Of a DNA stretch of 64,000 nucleotides, positions 37,668 through 43,501 are shown one piece after another. Below the pieces are notes generated by a model. That model saw only the letters and a list, made by a program, of their open reading frames with translations. It was not told where the DNA came from and did no database searches. A program made the position numbers and the translations under genes. Location of the stretch: positions 1 through 64,000 of IMG/VR virus record IMGVR_UViG_3300034283_001962; one strand, written 5' to 3'. Positions within the stretch are counted from its first letter, which is position 1; the number at the start of each line of letters is the position of its first letter. This stretch comes from a virus.

Positions 37668-37772
37668 TAATTTATACCAATTAAAATCTTTTGCCGTTTT
37701 TCTTCTATGACAATTTGCGCATCTTACATCACATTTTTCAATTTCATTTTTTACCTGATTTAAATCGGTCAT
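37641..37772 (-). pseudogene. HNH endonuclease C-terminal remnant
   Basis: A 43-codon frame (ATG at 37772) reads MTDLNQVKNEIEKCDVRCAN followed by CHRRKTAKDFNWYKL. 'EIEKCDVRCANCHRRKT' is the typical end of small phage HNH endonucleases; the N-terminal zinc and catalytic part is missing. It overlaps tRNA-Cys. Confidence 0.65.
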
Positions 37773-37783
37773 AGTGCTATTTG

Positions 37784-37855
37784 ATCCTCGTAAGGTACTC
37801 GAAACCTTTTCCCCAGTTTACAAGACTGGTGCATCACCATATATGCTTACAAGGA
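37784..37855 (-). tRNA. tRNA-Thr(TGT)
   Basis: Acceptor TCCTTGT/ACGAGGA, anticodon loop CTTGTAA on CCAGT/ACTGG, T-loop TTCGAGT. Confidence 0.85.
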
Positions 37856-37859
37856 ATAT

Positions 37860-37936
37860 GTCGAGTAAACAGGAGTCGAACCTGCATGATGTCTTCACCC
37901 CAAATGAAGAGGCTTACCAGTTAGCCCATTACTCGA
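37860..37936 (-). tRNA. tRNA-Pro(TGG)
   Basis: Acceptor TCGAGTA/TACTCGA, anticodon loop TTTGGGG on CTTCA/TGAAG, T-arm GCAGG-TTCGACT-CCTGT. Confidence 0.85.
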
Positions 37937-37945
37937 TGCTATAAA

Positions 37946-37976
37946 ATAAAAAACCCCCGATTTTATGTCGGAGGGT
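37946..37976 (-). terminator. Conditional-looking terminator in the tRNA leader
   Basis: Minus strand ACCCTCCGA pairs with TCGGGGGT (8 bp, one bulge), then six T. Its 5' arm can alternatively pair with GAGGGTGAA upstream (38040-38048), giving a terminator/antiterminator pair. Confidence 0.7.
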
Positions 37977-38108
37977 GAATAGACTTTTTTTAGTCCGTTA
38001 TGCACGAATAGTCTAATTTTTTATGACACATGTACATAGTTCACCCTCTCCACAGATACACTGCGGGGTAAAAGTAAACCACGTATGACGTACTATCTTT
38101 TTCATAAC
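37946..38108 (-). ncRNA. Structured leader RNA / attenuator upstream of eight tRNAs
   Basis: A promoter (38110-38141) should start a transcript near 38105. Over about 160 nt it contains the hairpin CCGCAG-TGTAT-CTGTGG, then GAGGGTGAA (38040-38048) complementary over 9 bp to TTCACCCTC (37971-37979), and finally a terminator that needs the same TTCACCCTC-proximal bases. The two structures exclude each other. It could be a regulated leader for the Pro-to-Arg tRNAs or a stand-alone ncRNA. Confidence 0.5.
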
Positions 38109-38109
38109 A

Positions 38110-38141
38110 CAAACATATGAAGAAATTCTGAAACTTCCAAA
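38110..38141 (-). promoter_or_regulatory. Promoter for the proximal tRNA group
   Basis: Minus strand TTTGGAAGTT, 20 nt, TATGTTTG: a perfect match to TTTG-N20-TAnnTTTG. It lies between tRNA-Tyr and the structured leader. Confidence 0.75.
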
Positions 38142-38154
38142 TTTATTTTTTTTG

Positions 38155-38225
38155 TTGGATAGGAGAGAATCGAACTCTCTTGCCTACGTTTTACAGACGT
38201 TGCTGGTTGCCCTGACCTCTACCCA
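38155..38225 (-). tRNA. tRNA-Tyr(GTA), short variable loop
   Basis: Acceptor TGGGTAG/CTATCCA with A73, anticodon loop CTGTAAA, T-arm GAGAG-TTCGATT-CTCTC. The variable loop is about 5-6 nt, although bacterial tRNA-Tyr normally has a long variable arm. Confidence 0.75.
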
Positions 38226-38230
38226 ATATG

Positions 38231-38319
38231 CGGAGAAAGTGAGACTCGAACTCACACTAGAGTTTTATCCCTAGAACAGTTTAGCAAACTGCTGCAGTAC
38301 CATTATGACTTATTCCTCC
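38231..38319 (-). tRNA. tRNA-Ser(GCT)
   Basis: Acceptor GGAGGAA/TTTCTCC with G73, anticodon loop TTGCTAA, long variable arm CTAG..CTAG as expected for class II, T-arm GTGAG-TTCGAGT-CTCAC. Confidence 0.85.
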
Positions 38320-38324
38320 AAATG

Positions 38325-38408
38325 CGGTGGTAACAGGAATCGAACCTGTATGGCTGTTACACCTTCAACGTTTTCAAGACGCATAAGCCCTCTCTATTGC
38401 GTACCACC
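38325..38408 (-). tRNA. tRNA-Ser(TGA)
   Basis: Acceptor GGTGGTA/TACCACC with G73, anticodon loop CTTGAAA, long variable arm, T-arm ACAGG-TTCGATT-CCTGT. Confidence 0.85.
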
Positions 38409-38413
38409 AATTG

Positions 38414-38487
38414 TAGCTCTGATGAGATTCGAACTCACACAAAACAGATTTTAAGTCTGCCGCCGTTACCAATTAGACCACAGAGCT
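38414..38487 (-). tRNA. tRNA-Leu(TAA), short variable loop
   Basis: Acceptor AGCTCTG/CAGAGCT with A73, anticodon loop CTTAAAA on GCAGA/TCTGT. The variable loop (TTTGT) is only 5 nt, class I, whereas bacterial tRNA-Leu is class II. Identity is inferred from the anticodon. Confidence 0.75.
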
Positions 38488-38490
38488 ATG

Positions 38491-38566
38491 TACCCCTAGC
38501 GAGATTCGAACTCGCAAAACTCCTGATTCTAAGTCAGGCGACTTTACCTAATTTGCCCATAGAGGT
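38491..38566 (-). tRNA. tRNA-Leu(TAG), short variable loop
   Basis: Acceptor ACCTCTA/TAGGGGT with A73, anticodon loop CTTAGAA on CCTGA/TCAGG, variable loop of about 6 nt. Like its neighbour it lacks the class II arm. Confidence 0.75.
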
Positions 38567-38570
38567 ATAT

Positions 38571-38606
38571 AAATAAAAAAACCTAGCTCTTTTAGGAACT
38601 AGGCTT
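38571..38606 (-). terminator. Terminator after the 126-aa coiled-coil gene
   Basis: Minus strand CCTAGTTC / GAGCTAGG stem followed by seven T. It lies between the 126-aa gene and tRNA-Leu(TAG), so those tRNAs need read-through. Confidence 0.7.
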
Positions 38607-38711
38607 TAAGAAGTAGGTTAGAAAAAACCTTACTGTATATAATCCCTGTTCCCTTGATGAATCAAGAGCGATAAACTGGAATAATATGACAGTAATAGAT
38701 TTCTCATTGGA

Positions 38712-39092
38712 TTATCCTTCTACAGAAGTTTCAGGTTCAGTTGGTTCTTCAACTGGATCTACTGGGGGTTCTACTACATCAGTAATAGTACCTTTAAGGT
38801 CAGCAATAGCTAGATCTAATTTATCAGCTACAGCTTGAATTTCTTGTGAAGTTACTGAACTAGCTAATTGAGCTTGAAGATCAGCTACTACAGCTTCAAG
38901 ATCAGTAATTACTTTTGCAATTTGTGCTTGTTCAGCATCAAGAGACAATTGAAGTTCATCTACTTTTGCTGAAAGTTCTTGAATAGTTGCCATTGTTTGT
39001 TTATTTTGTGATTGTATTAAAAATATTTTTTTTACTAAATATACAAGAAATCCTATTGTTAGACTTTGTAAGATTATTATAAATAATAGCAT
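38712..39092 (-). CDS. Membrane-anchored coiled-coil protein, 126 aa
   Basis: Residues 1-26 (LLFIIILQSLTIGFLVYLVKKIFLI) form one membrane segment; residues 35-105 are a continuous coiled coil (IQELSAKVDELQLSLDAEQAQIAKVITDLEAVVADLQAQL) and the tail is Pro/Glu-rich. An internal start at Met34 (MATIQELSAK) would give a soluble version. A spanin-like or virion role is possible but unproven. It has its own promoter at 39111-39142 and sits between tRNA groups. Confidence 0.65.
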   Translation of the reverse strand: MLLFIIILQSLTIGFLVYLVKKIFLIQSQNKQTMATIQELSAKVDELQLSLDAEQAQIAKVITDLEAVVADLQAQLASSVTSQEIQAVADKLDLAIADLKGTITDVVEPPVDPVEEPTEPETSVEG

Positions 39093-39110
39093 AGTATATC
39101 TTTTCTACCA

Positions 39111-39142
39111 CAAATATAAACTTATAATTTGAAACTACCAAA
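39111..39142 (-). promoter_or_regulatory. Promoter of the 126-aa gene
   Basis: Minus strand TTTGGTAGTT, 20 nt, TATATTTG: perfect consensus. The predicted start of transcription falls about 15 nt before the ATG at 39092. Confidence 0.8.
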
Positions 39143-39155
39143 TTAATTTAATATG

Positions 39156-39228
39156 TACTCCTTATTAGACTTGAACTAATAACTTCTTCCATGTAAGGGA
39201 AGCACTCTACCAATTGAGTTAAAGGAGC
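39156..39228 (-). tRNA. tRNA-Val(TAC)
   Basis: Acceptor GCTCCTT/AAGGAGT with A73, anticodon loop CTTACAT on a CTTCC/GGAAG stem, T-loop TTCAAGT. Confidence 0.85.
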
Positions 39229-39233
39229 AAAAG

Positions 39234-39307
39234 TGGAAGTCATGGGTATCGAACCCATCTCAGTTTGCTTGCAAAGCAATCTCGCCAGCCAAGGAACATG
39301 CACCCCC
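39234..39307 (-). tRNA. tRNA-Ala(TGC), degenerate
   Basis: Anticodon loop TTTGCAA on TTGC/GCAA and T-arm ATGGG-TTCGATA-CCCAT are clear. The acceptor GGGGGTG/GACTTCC needs two wobble pairs and one mismatch, and the D-arm is poor. Its first bases abut the terminator of the 48-aa gene. May be decaying. Confidence 0.6.
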
Positions 39308-39334
39308 AAAAAATCAGGACTTTACGCCCTGATT
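39307..39334 (-). terminator. Terminator overlapping the stop of the 48-aa gene
   Basis: Minus strand ATCAGG / CCTGAT hairpin followed by six T; the TGA of the small basic gene lies inside the stem, directly before tRNA-Ala. Confidence 0.7.
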
Positions 39335-39460
39335 AGTTAACTTAAAATAATCTGCTGCAGAAATCCGGTCTCGTACAAAAAGAGAAATAGGATTTGTACG
39401 AGCTGCAGCTTTTCTTTTCTTTTTGCCAAACTTACGTTGGCTTTTTACTTTCTGTGCCAT
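39314..39460 (-). CDS. Small basic protein, 48 aa
   Basis: ATG at 39460, TGA at 39314. Starts MAQKVKSQRKFGKKKRKAAA and is strongly Lys/Arg-rich at the N-terminus, followed by RTNPISLFVRDRISAADYF. It has its own terminator. The composition suggests nucleic-acid or ribosome binding; no family recognised. Codon use and the terminator overlapping its stop support a real gene. Confidence 0.6.
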   Translation of the reverse strand: MAQKVKSQRKFGKKKRKAAARTNPISLFVRDRISAADYFKLTNQGVKS

Positions 39461-39536
39461 GTGAATACTTGGCTACTGTTTTGTCAGTAGTTACCGTATT
39501 CGGCTCATAGAATTCTTCATATTCATATTATTTAAG

Positions 39537-39609
39537 TTGGCATACTCAGACTCGAACTGAGGACTTCTGCAGTATCAGTGCAGTACTCTAACCACTGAGT
39601 TATACGCCA
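39537..39609 (-). tRNA. tRNA-Ile(GAT)
   Basis: Acceptor TGGCGTA/TATGCCA with A73, anticodon loop CTGATAC on CTGCA/TGCAG, T-arm CTCAG-TTCGAGT-CTGAG. Confidence 0.85.
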
Positions 39610-39614
39610 GTATG

Positions 39615-39689
39615 TTGACTCTATCGGATTCGAACCGATGACCTTAACGTTATGAGCGTTCTGCTACTAACCAACTGAGCTAAGAGTCA
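39615..39689 (-). tRNA. tRNA with CAT anticodon (elongator Met or Ile2)
   Basis: Acceptor TGACTCT/AGAGTCA with A73, anticodon loop CTCATAA on AACG/CGTT, T-arm ATCGG-TTCGAAT-CCGAT. If position 34 is lysidine-modified it would read AUA (Ile). Confidence 0.8.
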
Positions 39690-39695
39690 AGAAGC

Positions 39696-39766
39696 CGAGA
39701 GTGGGAGGTTCGAACTCCGACCTTCACATCGACAGTGTGACATGCTCGCCATTACACTACACCCTC
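39696..39766 (-). tRNA. tRNA-Asp(GTC)
   Basis: Acceptor GAGGGTG/CACTCTC with G73, anticodon loop CTGTCGA on TCACA/TGTGA, T-loop TTCGAAC. Confidence 0.85.
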
Positions 39767-39780
39767 GTTTAAATTTATTG

Positions 39781-39853
39781 TACTCTCAACGGGGATTGAA
39801 CCCGTATTGACAGATTGAAAGTCTGTTATCCTGACCAATTAGATGATGAGAGC
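39781..39853 (-). tRNA. tRNA-Glu(TTC)
   Basis: Acceptor GCTCTCA/TGAGAGT, anticodon loop CTTTCAA on CAGA/TCTG, T-arm ACGGG-TTCAATC-CCCGT. Confidence 0.85.
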
Positions 39854-39900
39854 AAAGCTCTTCACCCTCTTTTAGTGAATTTCTCATAATACTATTTTTG

Positions 39901-39974
39901 TGCAGTAAACAAGACTCGAACTTGCAACTTCCACCTTGGCAAGGTGGCACTCTAACCAATTGAGCTATTACTGC
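39901..39974 (-). tRNA. tRNA-Gly(GCC)
   Basis: Acceptor GCAGTAA/TTACTGC with A73, anticodon loop TTGCCAA on CCACC/GGTGG, T-loop TTCGAGT. Confidence 0.85.
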
Positions 39975-39975
39975 G

Positions 39976-40049
39976 TGGAGCAGGTAACCGGGATCGAACC
40001 GACATCAGAAGATTGGAAATCTCCTGCACTACCATTGTGCTATACCTGC
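39976..40049 (-). tRNA. tRNA-Gly(TCC)
   Basis: Acceptor GCAGGTA/TACCTGC with T73 and an encoded CCA, anticodon loop TTTCCAA on GGAGA/TCTTC, T-loop TTCGATC. Confidence 0.85.
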
Positions 40050-40127
40050 ATTTCAGTTTTTCATGAGCCTTGTAGAACTGTAACTACCGCCGGACCTACT
40101 TTCTAGAATTTCCTCCGAACCCCTTTG

Positions 40128-40156
40128 CACCAGATTTTATATCTGGTGTGGTGCTA
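40128..40156. other. Hairpin downstream of the YkuK-like gene
   Basis: CACCAGAT (40129-40136) and ATCTGGTG form an inverted repeat around TTTAT. No clear T run follows, so a processing signal is as likely as a terminator. Bases 40050-40127 show no gene I can name. Confidence 0.4.
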
Positions 40157-40165
40157 CTGTTATCT

Positions 40166-40693
40166 TTAACCTACTTTCCTCAGTAATTCACTAAGTCTAA
40201 GTTCTGTGTAATCTTCTAATGGGATGACACTTAAAGCTTTCTTTCTGATAATGTGATCAGCTGCTTTTGTAGCTATCATTTGTCCACTTTTAAAGATCGG
40301 GACTTGGTTGATTCCTTTAGTCCATCCTTTAAAATCTTGTACCAGTTTTGATGACAGGGTTTTTTTGACATCTGCGAAATCAAACTCAAGCCCTTCAATA
40401 GAGATTGGTATCTCTCTACTGATAAGTTCTGATGTTTCGATTGTCTTAACCCCTTCTTCATATAATCTCAGGTACTCTGTTTTGTACCTTTTTTTCTCAT
40501 CATAATTGAATATATAATGAGCACCTCTTAAACCGTAACGGAAAACTACTACTGTAACAAACTTGGTAAGCTTGTAGTCCTGGGAGTCCGTACCTATCCT
40601 AATAGTCAAGTTGTTGTGTTCATTGACTTGTTCTAGAATATGATCTACCAGATTTACTATAGTACCATCCTCTTTTCTGAAGTACTTTTCCAT
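40166..40693 (-). CDS. YkuK/DUF458-type RNase H-like protein, 175 aa
   Basis: Start taken at MEKYFRKEDGTIVNL (40693); a longer frame would run into the tRNA-Met gene upstream. IRIGTDSQ (about residues 29-36) is the conserved acidic motif of the DUF458/YkuK RNase H-like family, followed by VTVVVFRYGLRGAHYIF. The family is found in Firmicutes and many phages and its function is unsettled, possibly RNA or tRNA processing; its place inside a tRNA cluster fits that. Confidence 0.7.
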   Translation of the reverse strand: MEKYFRKEDGTIVNLVDHILEQVNEHNNLTIRIGTDSQDYKLTKFVTVVVFRYGLRGAHYIFNYDEKKRYKTEYLRLYEEGVKTIETSELISREIPISIEGLEFDFADVKKTLSSKLVQDFKGWTKGINQVPIFKSGQMIATKAADHIIRKKALSVIPLEDYTELRLSELLRKVG

Positions 40694-40706
40694 AACGGTT
40701 TTGTTG

Positions 40707-40780
40707 ATGCAGGGGTGGGCCGACGATCCCACGTATTTCTAGGTTATGAGCCTAGCGAGTCACCTCTACTCTACCCTGCA
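40707..40780 (-). tRNA. tRNA with CAT anticodon, probably Met
   Basis: Acceptor TGCAGGG/CCCTGCA, D-stem GAGT/ACTC, anticodon loop CTCATAA on CTAGG/CCTAG. The T-loop is ATCGTCG(G) on GTGGG/CCCAC, unlike the usual TTCRANT. Initiator versus elongator identity is not clear. Confidence 0.75.
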
Positions 40781-40790
40781 GTTTATAATG

Positions 40791-40862
40791 CGTTCCCACC
40801 AAGACTCGAACTTGGATCAAATGATTAACAGTCACCCGTACTAGCCTTTGTACTATAGGAAC
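40791..40862 (-). tRNA. tRNA-Asn(GTT)
   Basis: Acceptor GTTCCTA/TGGGAAC with G73, anticodon loop CTGTTAA on GTGA/TCAT, T-arm CCAAG-TTCGAGT-CTTGG. Confidence 0.85.
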
Positions 40863-40866
40863 ATTT

Positions 40867-40892
40867 AGTTGTAGCCCCAACAAGGATCGAAC
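40867..40892 (-). pseudogene. Possible tRNA 3'-half fragment
   Basis: Minus strand GAG-TTCGATC-CTT followed by GTTGGGGC looks like a T-loop and acceptor 3' strand, but the stem is weak and no 5' half is present; upstream is an HNH remnant. Confidence 0.4.
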
Positions 40893-40942
40893 TCAGCAAT
40901 TGTTTTTTAAATTATAATGTAGTTTTCTATGACAATTACTGC
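40893..40942 (-). pseudogene. HNH endonuclease C-terminal remnant
   Basis: Minus strand codes CSNCHRKLHYNLKNNC then TGA. CxxCHRKLHYN is a typical HNH C-terminus. It starts abruptly at the tRNA-Arg end, so the rest of the gene is gone. Confidence 0.5.
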
Positions 40943-41013
40943 AGGGTTACGCAGAATCGAACTGCGACTGAAAGATTAGAAGTCTCTCGTTCTATCCATT
41001 AAACTATAACCCC
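40942..41013 (-). tRNA. tRNA-Arg(TCT)
   Basis: Acceptor GGGGTTA/TAACCCT with G73, anticodon loop CTTCTAA, T-arm CGCAG-TTCGATT-CTGCG. Confidence 0.85.
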
Positions 41014-41071
41014 ATTATATTTAAATTCTCAATAACCTTTGTAAATACAACACATTATTTAATTAAACAAG

Positions 41072-41144
41072 TTCCCCCGCTGAGATTCGAACTCAGCCCC
41101 ATAGGTTAAAAGCCTATTGCCTACTACCAGTTTGCTACAGGGGA
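41072..41144 (-). tRNA. tRNA-Lys(TTT)
   Basis: Acceptor TCCCCTG/CGGGGGA with A73, anticodon loop CTTTTAA on ATAGG/CCTAT, T-arm CTGAG-TTCGAAT-CTCAG. Confidence 0.85.
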
Positions 41145-41153
41145 TTATAAAAA

Positions 41154-41190
41154 CGAAAAACCCCTGTACCGTTTTACTGGCTCAGGGGTC
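41154..41190 (-). terminator. Conditional-looking terminator before tRNA-Lys
   Basis: Minus strand ACCCCTG / CAGGGGT stem followed by five T. The 5' arm lies within GACCCCTGAGCC, which is complementary to GGCTCAGTGGGTC upstream (41238-41250). Confidence 0.7.
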
Positions 41191-41320
41191 TTAAAATTGC
41201 TATGTTAAAATTAACTTTTCTTAAGTTATAGCAAAAGGACCCACTGAGCCGAACTTCTCATTCGCTCTCCCGATATTATCTACTATAATATATGATGGTC
41301 TTGTTTGCACTTTAAAATTT
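41154..41320 (-). ncRNA. Structured leader RNA / attenuator upstream of the distal tRNA group
   Basis: From the promoter at 41328-41359 a transcript of about 160 nt runs to the terminator at 41154-41190. It contains GGCTCAG-T-GGGTC (41238-41250), which pairs with GACCC-C-TGAGCC (41179-41190) across a nested stem TTGCTAT/ATAGCAA and a small hairpin AACTT/AAGTT. That long hairpin and the terminator compete for the same strand, as in the leader at 37.95-38.11 kb. Confidence 0.5.
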
Positions 41321-41327
41321 TGAATCA

Positions 41328-41359
41328 CAATATTAAGAAATCTTTTTGATACTACCAAA
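41328..41359 (-). promoter_or_regulatory. Promoter for the distal tRNA group
   Basis: Minus strand TTTGGTAGTA, 20 nt, TAATATTG (one base off TAnnTTTG). It sits right after the stop of the 154-aa gene. Confidence 0.65.
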
Positions 41360-41363
41360 TTTT

Positions 41364-41828
41364 TTATTTTATTTCTTTTTCTGGTTCTGTTTTAAGCTGA
41401 TTTATATGAAAAATTTGTTCATAAACTGAGTCTGATCGCAATTTTGATAATTTTTTTACATGTTCATTAATCTTTTCTTTAAACATTTTCCTATTCCAAA
41501 TACACCAATATGTTTGAGCATCTCCTTTTATGTATATTTCAGTAAGATCAAATCCAAATTGTTCAATATCTTGAGCTTCTCTACCAGGTGTGTACCATTC
41601 TCCATAACCTATTATTGATTCATGAGGAAAAGAAACCATTCCTACTACTCTATCTATATCTTCGTCATCTTCTTCCTCATCATTAACTAAACCTAATTCT
41701 CTAAGTTTATTCTTACTTGCATCTTTCTTTTTACTAATAGATATTAATACTGGAAACTCAAATAGGTTATCTGTAAAATTAATATCAGGTTCGACAAGTA
41801 TTCCTTGTGGAGTTTTAGTTATGGACAT
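41364..41828 (-). CDS. Unknown protein, 154 aa
   Basis: Contains an acidic linker (NDEEEDDEDIDRVV) and HESIIGYGEWYTPGREAQDIEQFGFDLTEIYIKGDAQTYWCIWNRK. No family recognised. It overlaps the glycosyltransferase gene by 14 nt and ends the small minus-strand operon 41.4-43.5 kb. Confidence 0.55.
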   Translation of the reverse strand: MSITKTPQGILVEPDINFTDNLFEFPVLISISKKKDASKNKLRELGLVNDEEEDDEDIDRVVGMVSFPHESIIGYGEWYTPGREAQDIEQFGFDLTEIYIKGDAQTYWCIWNRKMFKEKINEHVKKLSKLRSDSVYEQIFHINQLKTEPEKEIK

Positions 41829-42414
41829 ATAAAACTTTTGGTATTTTAATTATATTTTCTTGTGGAAACTTTATTTTAAACTCCTCTACATATTCTCCAT
41901 CTGCTGCATAACTTGTATTTAATACAATCTGTTGAGCCAGATCATTTCTAGTCGCAAATGCTCCCATATCAATCTGATTAAATCCAGGTGAACATTTAAA
42001 GTAACTGTAATCATAATGACTATGTACCATATCCCAATAGATCATTCCTGGCTGTGTATAACTATTAATTGTTTTTTCAAATTCACTTACAAATGTAGGT
42101 ACATAGTAATTATCATCCCCACTCATAATTACATACTTTCCTCTACATTGTTGTTTACCTAATTCTCTAGGTGTATGTCCCCAATCATTATATCGCTTAT
42201 CCAAGTAAAGTACACGTATCCTTTTATCTATACCTTTTACTATATCAAAAAGCATACCTCTAAACTGATCTGAATAATCCAATCCATCCACTACCACCAG
42301 TGCTTCCCAATTCTCATTTGTCTGACATAATAAAGCACATAAAGTACTGCGTAATTCATTTATCCTATTATAAGTAGGTAACACAAAGCTTACCAATGGC
42401 TGATTATTTATCAT
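41815..42414 (-). CDS. GT-A family 2-like glycosyltransferase, 199 aa
   Basis: N-terminus PLVSFVLPTYNRINELRSTLCALLCQTNENWEALVVVDG is the nucleotide-sugar-binding start of family 2 transferases, and VIMSGDDNYYVPTFVSEFE carries the DxD-like metal motif. With about 200 residues it is a minimal catalytic domain. Possible substrates are phage DNA, capsid or host surface glycans; the adjacent methyltransferase-like gene hints at DNA or glycan modification. Confidence 0.8.
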   Translation of the reverse strand: MINNQPLVSFVLPTYNRINELRSTLCALLCQTNENWEALVVVDGLDYSDQFRGMLFDIVKGIDKRIRVLYLDKRYNDWGHTPRELGKQQCRGKYVIMSGDDNYYVPTFVSEFEKTINSYTQPGMIYWDMVHSHYDYSYFKCSPGFNQIDMGAFATRNDLAQQIVLNTSYAADGEYVEEFKIKFPQENIIKIPKVLYVHN

Positions 42415-42686
42415 AGTTCAGTCTTTTTACGATAAATAGTAACTTCTCTATAGTCATTAGTAACATTTGCAGGTGGTACATTTCTCAACATAAAACTAAT
42501 CTTCTTAATTCCCAATGTTTTACTAATAACCCTGTTGGCATCTGATACTTGCATCATATACTTACGTAAGTTCAGAAAGTCCACATCTTTATATGTAACT
42601 TCTCTTAAAGCAGGAGTATTGTCCAGTTTTCTAATAAGAGCCTGATACACCTTTTTACCTTGTTCTCTTGTACCTAAATTATTCAT
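42411..42686 (-). CDS. Unknown protein, 91 aa
   Basis: Starts MNNLGTREQGKKVYQALIRKLDNTPALREVTYKDVDFLNLRKYMMQ. Basic and helical with a beta end (REVTIYRKK). Overlaps both neighbours by 4 nt, so it is translationally coupled to the glycosyltransferase. Confidence 0.5.
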   Translation of the reverse strand: MNNLGTREQGKKVYQALIRKLDNTPALREVTYKDVDFLNLRKYMMQVSDANRVISKTLGIKKISFMLRNVPPANVTNDYREVTIYRKKTEL

Positions 42687-42883
42687 CTTAATGGAATTGA
42701 GGCGTTAAGTATAACTTCAACAGCATGACACATTTCTTCTCTTTTTGTTTCTATTGAAATATTAGAAATATATCCAGTTACTATTACATGTGTATTTTTA
42801 TTTTGGTAATCCTCTACGGCTTTCTTAATCAAAGATTCAAGTATCGCAAGATCATCTTTAGCTTCCCCAACTGTTACTGTCAT
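42683..42883 (-). CDS. Unknown protein, 66 aa
   Basis: Starts MTVTVGEAKDDLAILESLIKKAVEDYQNKNTHVIVTGYISNISIETK, alternating helix and strand. 4-nt overlap with the next gene. No family recognised. Confidence 0.5.
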   Translation of the reverse strand: MTVTVGEAKDDLAILESLIKKAVEDYQNKNTHVIVTGYISNISIETKREEMCHAVEVILNASIPLR

Positions 42884-42886
42884 ATC

Positions 42887-43501
42887 TTAATATTTTGTAA
42901 TAGCAATTAGCTTATCATTACAGTGAAACTCAATTTTCTTAATATCAAAGCAGCCAACCTTCAGATTTTTAAACAAATCTATCGTTTTATGGCAATCTTT
43001 AGCGTGACAGTCCTCAATAAAATATACACCTCCACTATGAATAACTGGAAAAAGTGCAAAGAAACTGTTAATCTGAGCCTCAAATGTGTGAATACCATCA
43101 TCAATAATAAAGTCCCATGCTGGAATCTGATCCAATAATCTTATTAAATCTATCGGCTTTGTCTGATCAGCATAATGTAATGAACATCTTTTTCTATGAG
43201 CACTCTCAATATCCCGTAAGTTTTGATCAATATTAATATCAATTCCTGTATATGTAGATTCTTTACTTAACCATTCCAACCACATCAGCATTCCAGCACC
43301 CGGAAATCTAGGATCATTTATACCAATCTCCATCATATCAAAAACTACCTTATCCTCTCTTCTCATATAAGCTTCATAGACAGGAGTATAATTGTGCTTT
43401 TCATGGTGAAGATTACCTTTATCTGTACCGTACTTATTAGCTATATCAGTTAAGCTTTGTATCATTTTAGCAAATTTAATAGTTTTTTCCGTAATAAACA
43501 A
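42887..43501 (-). CDS. Class I methyltransferase-like protein, 204 aa
   Basis: IANKYGTDKGNLHHEKHNYTPVYEAYM and VFDMMEIGINDPRFPGAGMLMWLEW (SAM-binding glycine region), YTGIDIN (acidic residue for the ribose), WDFIIDDGIHTFEAQINSFFALFPVIHSGGVYFIEDCH. This is the pattern of small SAM-dependent methyltransferases that act on sugars or antibiotics. The start may be the inner Met14. It lies downstream of a perfect promoter at 43618-43650. Confidence 0.7.
   Translation of the reverse strand: MFITEKTIKFAKMIQSLTDIANKYGTDKGNLHHEKHNYTPVYEAYMRREDKVVFDMMEIGINDPRFPGAGMLMWLEWLSKESTYTGIDINIDQNLRDIESAHRKRCSLHYADQTKPIDLIRLLDQIPAWDFIIDDGIHTFEAQINSFFALFPVIHSGGVYFIEDCHAKDCHKTIDLFKNLKVGCFDIKKIEFHCNDKLIAITKY

Noticed and set aside
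40694-40732. Longer N-terminus of the YkuK-like protein
   Set aside because: It would be encoded by tRNA-Met sequence; the inner Met gives a normal family start.
37093-41144. Stop-codon reassignment with suppressor tRNAs
   Set aside because: No CTA, TTA or TCA anticodon was found; TAG and TAA in the list are Leu anticodons. Large genes are open with the standard code and TAA, TAG and TGA all end genes.
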